Origin: Schistocephalus solidus
Taxonomy: Eukaryota > Platyhelminthes > Cestoda > Diphyllobothriidea > Diphyllobothriidae
NCBI GenBank assembly: GCA_017591395.1
Contig: WEDG01000371.1
Location: 62,001 to 126,000, forward strand
Length of the DNA stretch: 64,000 bases
Reading direction: 5' to 3'
The position numbers were made by a program, and so were the translations under genes. Within the stretch, counting starts at the first letter, position 1; every line of letters starts with the position of its first letter. The notes under the pieces were generated by a model. That model was not told where the DNA came from. It saw only the letters and a program-made list of their open reading frames with translations, and did no database searches. Positions 9,786 through 20,053 of the stretch are shown in pieces.

Positions 9786-12700
9786 TTAGGTTCGGATGTC
9801 GTGGTGGTACTTATGGCTGTACTGGTCAAACTTCCGCTTTAAAGTGTCAACGGATGGGGACATGATTATGTCGGCCGGCAGAGCATTCCAGGCCTTAATC
9901 ACTCTGTTTGAGAAGAAGAACCTTCTTGTGTCGAGTCTTGCACCTGTCACTCGTAGTTTAATGGGATGCCCTCGCAAAGTAGTGGTAGTGGCCAGCTCAA
10001 AGAAGTCGCCAGATGCAAGGCAACAATCCTGAAGCCGCAGCATTCGAAAGGCTTGTATTAAGTCGCCGCGTAGCTGTCTATAGTCCAGAGGAAACAGATC
10101 AAGATTAGACAATCGTGTCTCGTAAGGCAGGCAGCTTTGACCTTGAACAAGCTTGGTTTGCACGTCTTTGGACCTTCTCAAGGGTGTTGTGGTCTTTGAC
10201 AGACCACGGTCTCTAGGCTGGTATGGCAAAATTCCATTTTGGTCGCACGAACATCCCGAAGACCTTATTAAAGCACTCTTTGTCGAACTTTTGCAAACGC
10301 TCGCTTAATTAGATACAAGCTTGACATGGCAGATTTTTGCTACTTTTGAGCAATGGAACGATGGCTTCAGTGTGGGCGTGATCCATACTCCTAGATCTTT
10401 TCTGAGCCTCTACCTCTGGTAGCGGTGTGTCGTCCAGATAGTAAATTCTCTGGTGCCCTGAGCTGGTTCTGCCAAATCGCAGAATATTGCACTTGGTAGC
10501 ATTGAATGGGAGGAGCCAGTTGTGCGACCATTCCTCGAGTCGATGCAAGTTCGCTTGTAGATTTTCTTCATCATCTGCGTTTTGGATGACCTTCCAAAGC
10601 TTTATATCGTCAGCAAACATGGCGGTGTCACAGTCCAAGCCACTTACGCAATCATCAATGTATATAAGGAAGAGGATAGGGGCCCAGGACGGAGCCCTGA
10701 GGAACCCCACTCTCAACCGCCACCTCCGCCGATTGTTGATCGCCAAGACGGACAATCTGAGATCGCCCAATCAAAGAAGTTTTTCGATCCACTTCAAAAG
10801 CTTGCCCCTTACCCCAATACGGTTGAGTTTGTATAGGAGACGTTGGTGAGGCGCACGCTATCAAAGGCCTTCTTGAAGTCTATGTACACTGCGAGCACTA
10901 CATTTCCTTCATCGACCGCTCGGGTCCATCGTTCCAGACAGTAGAGCAAATTAGTTAAACAGGACCTTCCTCTGCGGAATCCGTGCTGCGCTGCAGAGAG
11001 AAGATGATGCCGCTCCAGAAACTGCATCAGTTCACGTTTGATGATTCGCTCCATAATCTTGCAACATATGGAGGTGAGACTTACCGGCCTGTAGTTATTT
11101 GCGGAAGCCCGGCTGCCACTTTTGTGTATTGGGGAATCCACGCGGTCTTCCAATCGGGTGGCAATTTGCCTGCAGCGAGGGAGGCTTGGAAGAGTAGACA
11201 CAAGGGTTCTGCCAACTCTACGGCCAACTCCTTCAACAACTTTGCCGGTATTACATCAGGACCTGGCGATTTGGTTTCGTCCAGCTTCAGTAGTTCCTGC
11301 AGAACAATAGGTTCTGTTATGACCACTGAGTCAATTGTCGGGACCTATTCCGCACTATAGTTATCAGCGGTTAGATTGGCTTCTCTTGTAAAAACCGACT
11401 ACAAGAACTCAGATAGATGATCAGCCTTTTCTTCGTCCTTGCAAAGTTCGACGCCTTCATCCGTTTTTAACAAAGGGATGGGGTCTTTATTTCGAGTGCA
11501 CTGCCTAATGTAGTTGTAGAAGAGCTTCGGGTTTTCTGCTGCACGGTTTATCGAGTTACTCTCAAAAACTTTGGCGGGCCCTTATAAACCAGGCCTTTTA
11601 ACCTGTTCCTCTGCGTCTTGTACTTCGTCAGCGATTCGGCGGTCTTTTCCCCTGAGATAAGTTTGCCATAGCTTTCGCTTGCGGTTTACTTCACTCTTCA
11701 GTGTGTTCGTTAGCCACTGGGGGCCTGTTGGTGATCTTTTTTTCGAATTAGGACAGTAGCTGGTGATAAGTCCTTGTAATACGGCCTTAAATTGCAACCA
11801 ATCCTCGAGAATAAACCCGGTGAATGTTTCATTCCAATCTAAATGGCGCACATCAATTTTCATTTTGGGTTAAAGTCTCCATGCCATAGGTTGCGTTTGA
11901 CTGTGATGCTTCGATCGGGGACAGAGAAGAGTGAATATTCCCATTGTAGGACTACGTGATCACTTTTGCCCAGCGGGATAGACAGTTCACAACATCTACG
12001 CTGTCAGGCGCCTTTGTCAATACAAGGTCCAAACAATTAGCTTTTTGCCCCTCGCGTATTCTGGTCGGAGACAGGACGTGTTGAGTTAGGAAGCGTTTGT
12101 GTATAGCTTCTAGGAGGCGGCGATCGAAGTTTAATTCCGAGCCTGGTGCCGAGCTCAGATTCCAATCGATATTCGGAGCGTTAAAGTCACCCATAACTAT
12201 TACTTCGGATCGACTAGCAAACGATTCTAAATCATCTATCAGTCTACTGTCTGACTGCGGATCGTTTCTTGGTGGTCGGTAGACCGTTAGGATCGCAAGT
12301 GCTTGAGACCGCGGCGTTCTGATGGTGAGCCAGATGGCTTCAGTTTCGCACGCGAGCTTTTTCCTTTTTCTGACGCGAGCAGGCCATATCTGACATAAGT
12401 CAGCACACCCCCACCATGACGTCCTGTTCTATCCTTTCTGAATAACTGAAAACCTGGAATGGCAACTTCACGATCGTCCACCTTCGCGGTCAGCCACGTT
12501 TCAGTTATGGAGATGATATCTGGTGAAGTTTGGCACACGTATATCTTAAGCTCGTCTAATTTAGGGAGTAGGCTTTGGGCATTGGTATATAAACATTTAA
12601 GTTTATTTGTGTGTTTTAAGCCGGCTATGTCGCTGCCTTCTTTAATTGAGGCAGCTGGATCGACATTCGCACAGGATGAGTCCATATTCAAGAGACTTTG

Positions 12701-12898
12701 CATATTTCCGCAGTAGAACTGGATTTTGTGTAGATTTTTGCATTGGATTAGTTGCTCAACCGTGAGACTTTTGTCAGAATGATGGGCGTCCTCCACAGAA
12801 GGGGTTTTTGTATTCGAACAATCACTCCGTTTCTTATTACAAGTCCCTTCTCTCCCTGTTCTTTCAAGTTCTCCAATTCCGCTTTTAGCGCCCTCCAT
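9786..12898 (-). pseudogene. LINE ORF2: AP-endonuclease and reverse transcriptase (frameshifted)
   Basis: This encodes the enzymes for target-primed reverse transcription. The endonuclease spans about 12898-11950: LKCLYTNAQSLLPKLDELK, PDIISITETWL, a GRHGGGVLTYVR block and, after a shift, MGDFNAPNIDW with the catalytic-type GDFN. A linker with LTNTLKSEVNRKRKLW follows (11863-11582). The RT spans about 11326-10309: KLDETKSPGPDVIPAKLLKEL, NNYRPVSLTSICCKIMERII, HGFRRGRSCLTNLLYCLE, VYIDFKKAFDSV (motif A) and TAMFADDIKLWK (motif C with an intact FADD core). The C-terminal end is at about 10229-9786 (LEVFPLDYRQLRGDLIQAFRML-like). At least five shifts or stops make it non-functional as written. Confidence 0.85.
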
Positions 12899-14003
12899 TT
12901 CATTCTCTCTTGTACGGAGTAGTCCTGTTGAAAAAAAATACCTCTGTGACCGGGGACTCCCCCTGCTGTTCGCTCGATTAGAAGGTCTCTCTGAAGTTTG
13001 TTTTCCAAAATTACCTTTAAAGGCCTTGATTTATTTCTTAGAAGGTTTGTGTTATCTTTACTATTTAGTCGGAAAAGTTTAAAAACCCTAATTTTTCATC
13101 CTCTCTTATTATTTCACTCAAACACTCTTGCAAGGCCATGATATCATCATTTATTCTACACCTGGGGATTTCGTTGGTTGATTTACGAATCCCATGGACG
13201 ATTATGCATTGTGACCTGTCCACAGCACCTCTATCCAGGGGGTTCTGTTGAATAATTTGTCTGGCTGATGTTGGGGCTTCCCCAATACTGGCTTCAACGT
13301 CTTTGGCTTGGAGAGGTATTACCACTGTGGGTCCACTTTGTGTCCTCCATTCGGTGGACAACAGCTCCTCTATATTTGCCTCTGATGAAGCGCGCGTGGC
13401 CTGGAGACTATTTTCGTTAATCATTATCTGTCGTGTTTCGTTTAGTTCGTTCATTGTTATATTTTGATCAATTTCATTTTGTACCTTCGATTGCTTTTCT
13501 GGTGAGTTTGAAATCATCCCCTTCAGATTTTTGGTACCCGTCCCTGTGGTCTTACCTTTCGCCTTTTTCTTATTCTTCAGTGTTACTGGAGGCTCTGCGT
13601 CACTACTCTTGACTGTTATCTTAGATACCACGTTTTTTATATTTGGGGATTTGTTGTGTAGGTTGCCTCGTGCTCTACTCCGTGTTATCCTATGCGTTGA
13701 TGCTGGCAATCGATCCTCTGAAACGAGGGTCGGCTGTATAAAATTCTTCATAATCCTGATTTCTTCCTCCAGTTGATTTAACTTGGAGGCTAGCGTTTGA
13801 CAACCGCCACAATAGTTTTCCTGGTACTTTGGCTGTAACCAATTTATAAGGCTTTTAGAGCGCCTCTCCGAGCGTGCCGCGATGGTGCAGTCGGGTAGGC
13901 GTTGGTCTTGTAGGAGTAGGGTCGCCGGTTCGATACCGCCCCGAGCAACATTTTGCACTTCAATTTCAGCCTTCACCATTTTGCACACAGATAATATATC
14001 CAC
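12748..14003 (-). pseudogene. LINE ORF1 protein (one frameshift)
   Basis: The first frame (14003-13065, 312 residues) has a coiled-coil-like segment (QTLASKLNQLEEEIRIMKNF, around residue 70) next to a CGGC pair, a long Lys/Ser-rich middle and an end with QCIIVHGIRKS, typical of the start of an RNA-recognition-like fold in LINE ORF1 proteins. The second frame (13008-12748) continues with LENKLQRDLLIERT, IFFQQDYSVQERMKWRALKAEL and LVIRNGVIVRIQKP, the usual end of such proteins. The frames join near 13065-13080. The likely role is RNA binding and chaperoning of the LINE transcript. The N-terminal 45 residues overlap a tRNA-like sequence on the other strand and may not be original ORF1. Confidence 0.75.
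13868..13952 (+). repeat. tRNA-like sequence (possible SINE head) antisense to LINE ORF1 start
   Basis: The stretch has a box A-like TGGTGCAGTCGGG (near 13881) and, about 45 bases later, a perfect box B-like GGTTCGATACC (near 13929) flanked by a partly paired T-arm (GCCGG / CCGCC, one mismatch). The D-stem and acceptor stem do not pair well, so it is not a working tRNA gene. A tRNA-derived SINE head or a tRNA pseudogene is more likely. Read in the opposite direction it gives RGGIEPATLLLQ, a peptide commonly produced by such heads. Confidence 0.45.
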
Positions 14004-14454
14004 AAGAAAAAAACGTTAGATATGAATTTTCGTCCTATGTTCGAGGGAAAAGCCTGTTACGTCGTTCTCCTATTAGATAATGACTTTAAAGGCTGGATAT
14101 TTTCGTCCTAATACAGTAGTAGATGAATTCGGAAGAGATATCTTTATCAAGTATGTTCGAAATATGATGCATTCAACGAATAATTTTAGTAGAGTAACTC
14201 AGCCTTTGAAGAAGTTGCTTGTCTCGGTTCTCAAACAGTCGACACGAGGGTGAGCCGACTCGATGGAAGTCCGCGTTCTGTGAAATCCGTTGAAAAGTTG
14301 TGAGGACGAAGTTATCGTTTAGTGGAATCCAGTTTCTGGTACCGGAAAGCTAATCGAGTTGACAGTAGGCCACAATTCTTGAAGAAAATAAATTCCTTAG
14401 AGGTCAGAAATTTGAACCTAAATTCGAAACGCGCGCGAACAGGTTTCGGAGTGT

Positions 14455-15000
14455 TAAGCGTTGATTAACCTCAAATACAATTCCGCTATGATTCAAGGTA
14501 TTTCCACTTCTTGCTCAGTCCAAACGGTCGCAGCAACCAAGCAATATCCCATAATGCGGCCCAAGCAAGCACTCAAGGCAAAATCACCACCATCTCCTTG
14601 TTTACACTGTGCCGCGTGGCATTTCCATTGGGATTGCACATTCCACCAACATCGTTGCCAAAGCTGTAACCAGGTGGGACACCATCAACTGCTGAAAGTA
14701 AGTCTGCCCCCACCACTTCCAACTCCCAGCGCCGTTTCCGTCCAAAACGCAAGCATAAAAGCCAGTCCGTTGGCAATTCCCTCAGCCTGTTGGCCACTTT
14801 CCAGCTCAATGCGGCTAATCGCAGAAAGTTTGTTGATATTTTGCTCAATAGTCAGGCTGTCTGCCTACAGCTGGACACTGTTTCAGACATCACTATCATC
14901 TCTGAGAGATTGTGGCAGTCACTTGGCAATCACTTGGCAGCTCCACGATGCAGCAAAATTCCCAGTCGGCGACAAGGGCGTGCGGTGGTCTCGTCCGACT
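14455..15000 (+). pseudogene. Gypsy gag C-terminus with zinc knuckles, and protease start
   Basis: Gag resumes here after the LINE. LINLKYNSAMI is followed by a Cys/His cluster (CLHCAAWHFHWDC, then CQSCNQVGHH) that fits nucleocapsid zinc knuckles. The next frame (14790-15002) gives the aspartic protease: FVDILLNSQAVCLQLDTVSDITII, where the catalytic DTG/DSG is written DTV and is probably mutated. A stop at about 15001 breaks the frame. Confidence 0.7.
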
Positions 15001-15203
15001 AATAGGGCAGCTGCAATGCTGTGTGTCTCTCTGTGGCACAAACATCAATGCGATCTGCAACGTTACCAAGTCCAATCTCAACCTTCTTGGTTTCGACTGG
15101 ATTTAGCAACTTGGTTTGGTCGATTCAGCGTTGTTCGCAATAAGGTGCAGCTTCCTGCTCTGCCCGCAGACCCCACCAAGGACATTCTCCAACGGTCGCT
15201 TAG

Positions 15204-15994
15204 GTGTTCCAAGACGGCCTGGGTCGTTGCACAAACAATCAAGCCGTGCTGCACCTGCGTCCTGGAAGTCAACCTGTCTTCCGTTTGAAGAGACCAGTTC
15301 CCTATGCAGCTTTGCCTCTTGTCGATGCTGGACTGAAGCGTCTGGAGGAACTGGGAGTTCTGACACCTGTGTCCTACTCCGGCTGGGCTGCTCCAATCGT
15401 TGTGGTTAAAAAGCCAAATGGCTTGATCCGTATTTGTGCTGACTTTTCAACTGTCTCAATGCCACTCTGACGCTGACCTGCTATTCACTGCCGGTCCCTG
15501 CTGATCTGTTCACCCCGCTGAATGGTGGCACTTGCTTTGCCAAGTTAGACCTGACCGATACGTACTTGCAGATCGAATTCGCTCCAGATTCGCACGAATT
15601 GTTGACGATAAACACTCACCGCGGTCTGTTCCAATACACCAGGCTGTCCTTTGGTGTCAAAACCGCCCCGGCCCTGTTTCAGCAAACGATGAACGCAAAG
15701 CTTTCCAGCATTCCGGATATGGCTGGGTACCTGGACAACATTATCATCATGGGTCGCTCCCCTACTGAACTCCAAGACCAAGTGTGTGCAGTACTTGAAC
15801 GCGTGCAGGAATATAGCTTTCACCTGAGGGCTGAAGAGTGCCAATTCTTCCTCGAGTCAATCAAGTACCTCCGATTCATCTTTGACGCCACTGGTCGCCA
15901 TCTAGATCCCGAAAATATTCGTGCCATCCAACGAATGCCTGCACCCAAGGATTTATCACAACTTTGTTCGTTCCTTGGCTTGATCAACTACTAA
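15204..15994 (+). pseudogene. Gypsy reverse transcriptase (active site altered)
   Basis: The frames at 15204-15470 and 15566-15994 carry the RT. The blocks are [19 protein letters not shown], a [21 protein letters not shown] block with [13 protein letters not shown], then CFAKLDLTDTYLQIEF (motif A), HRGLFQYTRLSFGVKTAPALFQ (motif B) and AGYLDNIIIM. In active elements the last reads YxDD; here the second catalytic Asp is Asn. The thumb continues to FLGLINY. A frameshift lies near 15470-15530. The altered motif C and the frameshift mean it cannot be active as written. Confidence 0.85.
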
Positions 15995-16019
15995 AGCGCC
16001 TTCCTACCGTAGCTGCATG

Positions 16020-16560
16020 ACTTATGAGCCTCGCTAAACCGTCTGCTGCAGAAGGATGTTCCCTGGTGCTGGTCCTCCGACTGTGAAAACGCCTTTGTCA
16101 AGCTGAAGTCGATGCTCAGTTGAGATCTGCTGCTCACGCACTGTGACCCGACTCTGCCGATCATCGTTGCTGCAGTTGCATCCAATCACGGAGTTGGTGC
16201 TGTCATCTCGCACACGTTTCCCGATGGGCCTGAAAAGGCGATCATACACGCATCCTGCGCGTTAAATCTTGTGGAGAAGAACTATGGCAAAATCTAGAAA
16301 GAGGCATTAGCCACCATCTTCGCCATCACGAAGTTCTCCAAGCGGCTGTATGGTCGTCATTTCACGTTGTTGACGGTCCATAAACCGTTGATGTCAATAG
16401 TTGGTTTGAAGAAGAGCATTCCGGTCTATTCAGCCAGCCGACTTCAACGATGGGCAACTATTCTTCTCGGTTACGACTTTGATATAAGCTACTGCCACAC
16501 TACCGACTTTGGTCAGGCTGATGCCCTTTCCTGCCTCATATGCAATCATCATGAGCCTGA
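16020..16560 (+). pseudogene. Gypsy RNase H region
   Basis: After the RT, a degraded stretch with several stops reaches the 16367 frame. That frame begins MLTVHKPLMSIVGLKKSIP and continues ASRLQRWATILLGYDFDISY, then DFGQADALSCL. The QADALS block marks the end of RNase H and the tether in Gypsy elements. The first catalytic region (about 16080-16250) is visible only in broken frames. Confidence 0.65.
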
Positions 16561-17956
16561 GGAAAACACCGTGATTGCTGCCATTTCGATTGAGGACGAT
16601 GTGCGCCGTCAGCTTTCAGTCGCCATACGAGGCATGCATGTAGTTTCCGCTTACCTCAGGCACGCTGCCGAACAGTATCACATTCTCCGTCAAGCTATCA
16701 CCTACGTGCAGACCAGATGTCCAACCACTGCTCTAACTTGTGATCTTCACCAGTCTTTGTTGTGCCGAACATCGCTATCAGGGGTTGATTCCTGCCTCGT
16801 GTTTGCGGACCATGTGGTGAATCCTTCTTCACTTCGACCTTTAGTCCTACGCCAGTTTCATGCTGTTCATCCTGGTATCAGTCTAATGAAGTCCATCACA
16901 CGCAGTTTTTTCTACTGGCCGGGTATTGACAGCGACATGAACGAACTCGTTCAACGCTGCTCTAGTTGTCATTAAGCTGTCAAGATGCTGTATTGTCAAC
17001 CCCCAGTACCATGGGTAACACCGGATAGGCCTTAGTCATGTGTGCATGTTAATTTCACTGGCCCACTTGATGGCGTATCATACATAATCTTGGTTGACGC
17101 CTACTCGAAGTGGCCAAAGATTGCACCACTGAATCCGGCAACGGCATCCGCCACTGGTGCTGTCGTACGACGCATTTTCAGCCAACATGGCCTACCGGAT
17201 GTTCTGGTTTCGGATAATGGTACCCAGATTATCTAATCAGTGTTTGAAAATTTCTGCCGCCAGCACAACATCCAGCATTTTCACTCTTCGCCCTACCATA
17301 GTCAGTCTACCGGTCAGGCAGAGCGTTTTGTTGACACATTCAAGAAAGCCCTCTTGAAAGCTCGTGGGGAGGGGACCACGGATGAGATCATCCAGGCGTT
17401 CCTGTTTTCTTACCAGACTACTCTGAACCCGGCGTCCGCCAGTGGTGTTTCTCCGACTGAGGCCTTGATGGGGCGAAAACTACACACAAAATTCCAGGCA
17501 CTGGTTCCTACGAATGTGCCATCTGCGCAGCCAACTTTATCTGTATCTAACAGCAAGCTTTTCATCGGAACGCCCGTCTTCGTTCGTGATTATCAAGCTG
17601 GTTTTTCAAACTGGATTGAGGCGACTGCAGCAGCGCACAGAGGCAGCATGTTGTTCGCAGTCTGCGTGTGTGACGACACCTGGGTTCGTCACCACAACCA
17701 GATTCGACGGCGGCATTGCAATAAAGCAACCGAGCCCGAGTTATTGTCATCACTCCCCTTTATATCCTACTGGATACTTTCACCATTCCGACCGATCACC
17801 CAACCCAACGCTGCACCTCCTTCAGATCTACCACCTTCAGTATCATTTGCTGGCTGCGCGCCTTCAGAACGCAAACTGCTCCCAAGACGCCGGACCAACC
17901 GAGTGCGCCGAACAACGCGTCCGATACAGGTCAACCCGCGTCCGAAGCGGTACTGA
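16560..17956 (+). pseudogene. Gypsy integrase
   Basis: This would integrate the cDNA. The zinc-binding HHCC domain is at about 16850-16975 (HAVHPGISLMKSI, then WPGIDSDMNELVQRCSSCH). The catalytic core follows in two pieces broken by a stop at 17234: VDAYSKWPKI and VSDNGTQI (the two catalytic Asp), then HSQSTGQAERFVDTFKKAL (catalytic Glu). A GVSPTEALMGRKL block and a basic C-terminal tail follow (to TRPIQVNPRPKRY, 17956). The D,D-E residues are kept, but stops at about 16974 and 17234 break the chain. Confidence 0.85.
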
Positions 17957-17973
17957 CCTACTTGAAAGGGAGG

Positions 17974-18205
17974 TGATAGGAATGCTCATTTCTACGATGG
18001 ATCATCTCACAGAAATGCACCTGCGCGCGCGTTTCTCACGCTGCATGCCACGAACGATGCTCGACAATGTTCCGCATTGACTATGGCCACAGCGCTCTCG
18101 TCAGATCTGAGCAGATCTGCGAGAATTTTGCTCAGCTCTTATCTATCTTCCTCTTGAAGCTGATTGCACAGAATATAACTAAGCTAGACGGGAGGTCGTA
18201 TATTA
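17974..18205 (+). repeat. 3' LTR of the Gypsy element (truncated)
   Basis: It starts with TG right after a purine tract at 17965-17973. From 18007 to about 18197 it matches the 5' LTR at 8548-8734, with an extra ~15 bases (AGATCTGCGAGAATTTT region). After the GACGGGAGG block the copies part, so the right end of the LTR is lost. The next sequence is unrelated and close to the GPCR exon. Confidence 0.7.
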
Positions 18206-18355
18206 GGAATCACGTAGAAAGCCTTATTTGCAGTAGTCAAAGAAATGGTTATAAGTTTAGAGAATATTGATGACGGCAGCGGGTTGTTTCATTGTAGAGA
18301 CTGAGTTTCGGCTTTGAAGAGAAAGGTTGGGTACTGACTGGCCCAATTAATTAAA

Positions 18356-18691
18356 CTAAATATTTATTTTGCTGGAGCAGATGATCAGCACGTGTAGCAT
18401 AGATATGAATACAACATCGTCCATTCGATTGAAGACCAACAGGTCTTTATTTCGACAGCTGTATTCCCTTGTTGTTTTTGGCGGGCACGGAATCTCATAG
18501 GTGAAGGACCAGGGCAGGTTAACGACGATGGAAAACATGACGGTAACGCAGAAGTTCAAGTGTGATTTACGGAGTGAAAAATAATTGACATGCCAAAGTG
18601 GCCCAGCAACTGCTATTAGGCGCTCTACCGTAAAGGCAACCACCGTCCACGTAGAGAGTGTGAGTGACGTAAAGGACAGGAAGAACATTGT
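18356..18691 (-). CDS. rhodopsin-class GPCR, exon with TM3-TM4 and start of TM5
   Basis: This encodes part of a seven-helix receptor that would sit in the plasma membrane. On the minus strand an acceptor (CATTGTAG) precedes the exon at 18691. The end of TM3 reads LSTWTVVAFTVERLIAVAGPL, with VER at the place of the DRY motif and the usual IAV..PL continuation. TM4 follows (FCVTVMFSIVVNLPWSF), then an extracellular loop with two Cys and TM5-like VVFISMLHVLIIC. The frame ends in a stop at 18356, too early for a full receptor: TM6 and TM7 are not seen and the decayed Gypsy 3' LTR lies 150 bp beyond. Either a donor inside the exon was missed or the gene is truncated. The receptor type looks peptide-like; the ligand is unknown. 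Confidence 0.7.
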   Translation of the reverse strand, partial: TMFFLSFTSLTLSTWTVVAFTVERLIAVAGPLWHVNYFSLRKSHLNFCVTVMFSIVVNLPWSFTYEIPCPPKTTREYSCRNKDLLVFNRMDDVVFISMLHVLIICSSKINI

Positions 18692-19627
18692 CTACAATGC
18701 GGAGGTCAACAAATTAAACGGTTAGCAAACGCTCATACGGTAAAGTCAATATTATTTGTCAAACTGAGAGACATTTAACGCACATACTTACGTAACTGAC
18801 AGTCTTTTGGAGATAATGACAAATAAATATGCTAAGGTTAAAATTGGAAAGACGCAAGGATAAAATTCCGCCAGCTGACCTATTGCAGGAGAAAGATGAA
18901 CGCCATACCGAAACTGAAAGACTTAGTCCCAAGACCTAGTCCAACAACGAAACGTTTATTTTATAAGAAATGCTTCGGCTTAAAGTAAAACATTGCTCAA
19001 AATTTGAGTCGTGAGCTGAATGAACATGGTTAATAGTGCCAGTTAAGGAAAACAGCTACACTGCAAAGGATAGCTAGCAGTTGCCCAATTTCATTCTGTC
19101 GTACAGTGACGTCGATAAAGCAAGCTTATTTGCGGTCTCAATTTTGCATACTGAATTTGATATTCGAATCATTCGTATTTCCACAAGGTCACCTGTGGGG
19201 TAAGACGATATCTTCCTCTTCGTTAACTTAATAAGTCAGGGTCTTTCAAATGTACCAGCTATCTGATTCTGCTAGGCAGCCAAGACGTCCCTGTTATCAT
19301 TCATATCTCAACTGACACCTGAGCAGTGTCTCTCAAAAACCTTAACAATTATTTCTGATCATGTATGGCATTTGTGCACAACTAACTGTGCTCGGAAGCC
19401 GAAACGACAAGTATTTTGTTTTATAGAACTATCAGTAATAGAACTAACAGTAATATTTATCGAAATGTTAATATACTCGGAGGGTTTGAAGGTACTGTAA
19501 CAGTTTATTTGTTTCCAAAGACACGTTGGAGAAATAAACATTTGAAAAAACCTATAAGTTTCTCTAAGTATGAAGGCCCGCGTATCTATTATTATGGCCA
19601 AGTATGAGAGGAAAAAATCGCATTTAC

Positions 19628-19841
19628 CTGACATACGCCTGGCTTTGAAAAAAAAAGACGTCAATCGGTTTGCTTGAGCAACAAGAAGGGAAAGGGTACA
19701 ATTTTAGTACCAGCAGTAGATATAAGTTGCTTTGAAATGGTAGTACAGAGAGGCAGTCGAAAACAGCAGGGCAGCGCAGGTATAAAATGAACGCTGTCTC
19801 TTTTGATACCGAATAAAACGAGGCGATAACGATTAGATTAC
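19628..19841 (-). CDS. GPCR exon with TM1-TM2
   Basis: On the minus strand TTTTTCCAG precedes GTAATCTAATC at 19841, and AG/GTAAAT closes the exon at 19628. The translation starts GNLIVIASFYSV (the GN..V signature of TM1). It continues with an ILYLRCPAVFDCLSVLPF block, whose Leu and Asp fit TM2 of class A receptors. The exon ends in phase 2 while the 18.69-kb exon starts in phase 0, so at least one linking exon (end of TM2 to early TM3, with the conserved Cys) must lie between. The initiating exon is also not identified. It is probably the same gene as the 18.36-18.69 kb exon: same strand and complementary helices. Confidence 0.6.
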
Positions 19842-20053
19842 CTGGAAAAATCATAAAAGTTTTGGATGTTTTAAAAAACTTTGTACAACCTCACTGACTG
19901 AATTCAGATTTAACTGAATAAATTTTTACTTGAGCGCACTTTGATGGTCACGGAAATAGGCAAGGTTCAAAATGTATAAATATATATTATTTATCATTAC
20001 GTTTTATTTAAACTGATGCATAAAAGTTGCCTAACCACGTATTTTACCTCAAT

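Larger units (their letters stand above)
9545..14450 (-). mobile_element. CR1-like LINE, nearly full length, nested in gag
   Basis: This minus-strand non-LTR retrotransposon has a 5' non-coding region (about 14450-14004), ORF1 (14003-12748, one frameshift), ORF2 with endonuclease and reverse transcriptase (about 12898-9786, several frameshifts) and a 3' tail. The 3' end, read on the plus strand at 9545-9566, is TTCAGTTCAGTTCAGTTTTA: on the element's own strand this is a short tandem repeat of the ACTGA unit. Short 3' microsatellites rather than poly(A) are typical of CR1/L2-type LINEs. Gag coding sequence ends at one border and resumes at the other, so the boundaries are good to about 10 bp. 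It is younger than the host element. Confidence 0.85.
8548..18205 (+). mobile_element. decayed Ty3/Gypsy LTR retrotransposon, split by a nested LINE
   Basis: Order on the plus strand: 5' LTR (8548-8882), gag start (8909-9544), a 4.9-kb LINE inserted in the opposite direction (about 9545-14450), gag end with zinc knuckle (from 14455), protease, reverse transcriptase, RNase H, integrase (to 17956), a purine-rich tract (AAAGGGAGG at 17965-17973) and the start of the 3' LTR at TG, 17974. The 3' LTR stops matching near 18205. The domain order PR-RT-RH-INT is that of Gypsy-type elements. The protein style suggests the CsRn1-like group known from flatworms. Many stops and frameshifts show it is inactive. 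Its true length without the LINE is about 4.7 kb. Confidence 0.85.
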
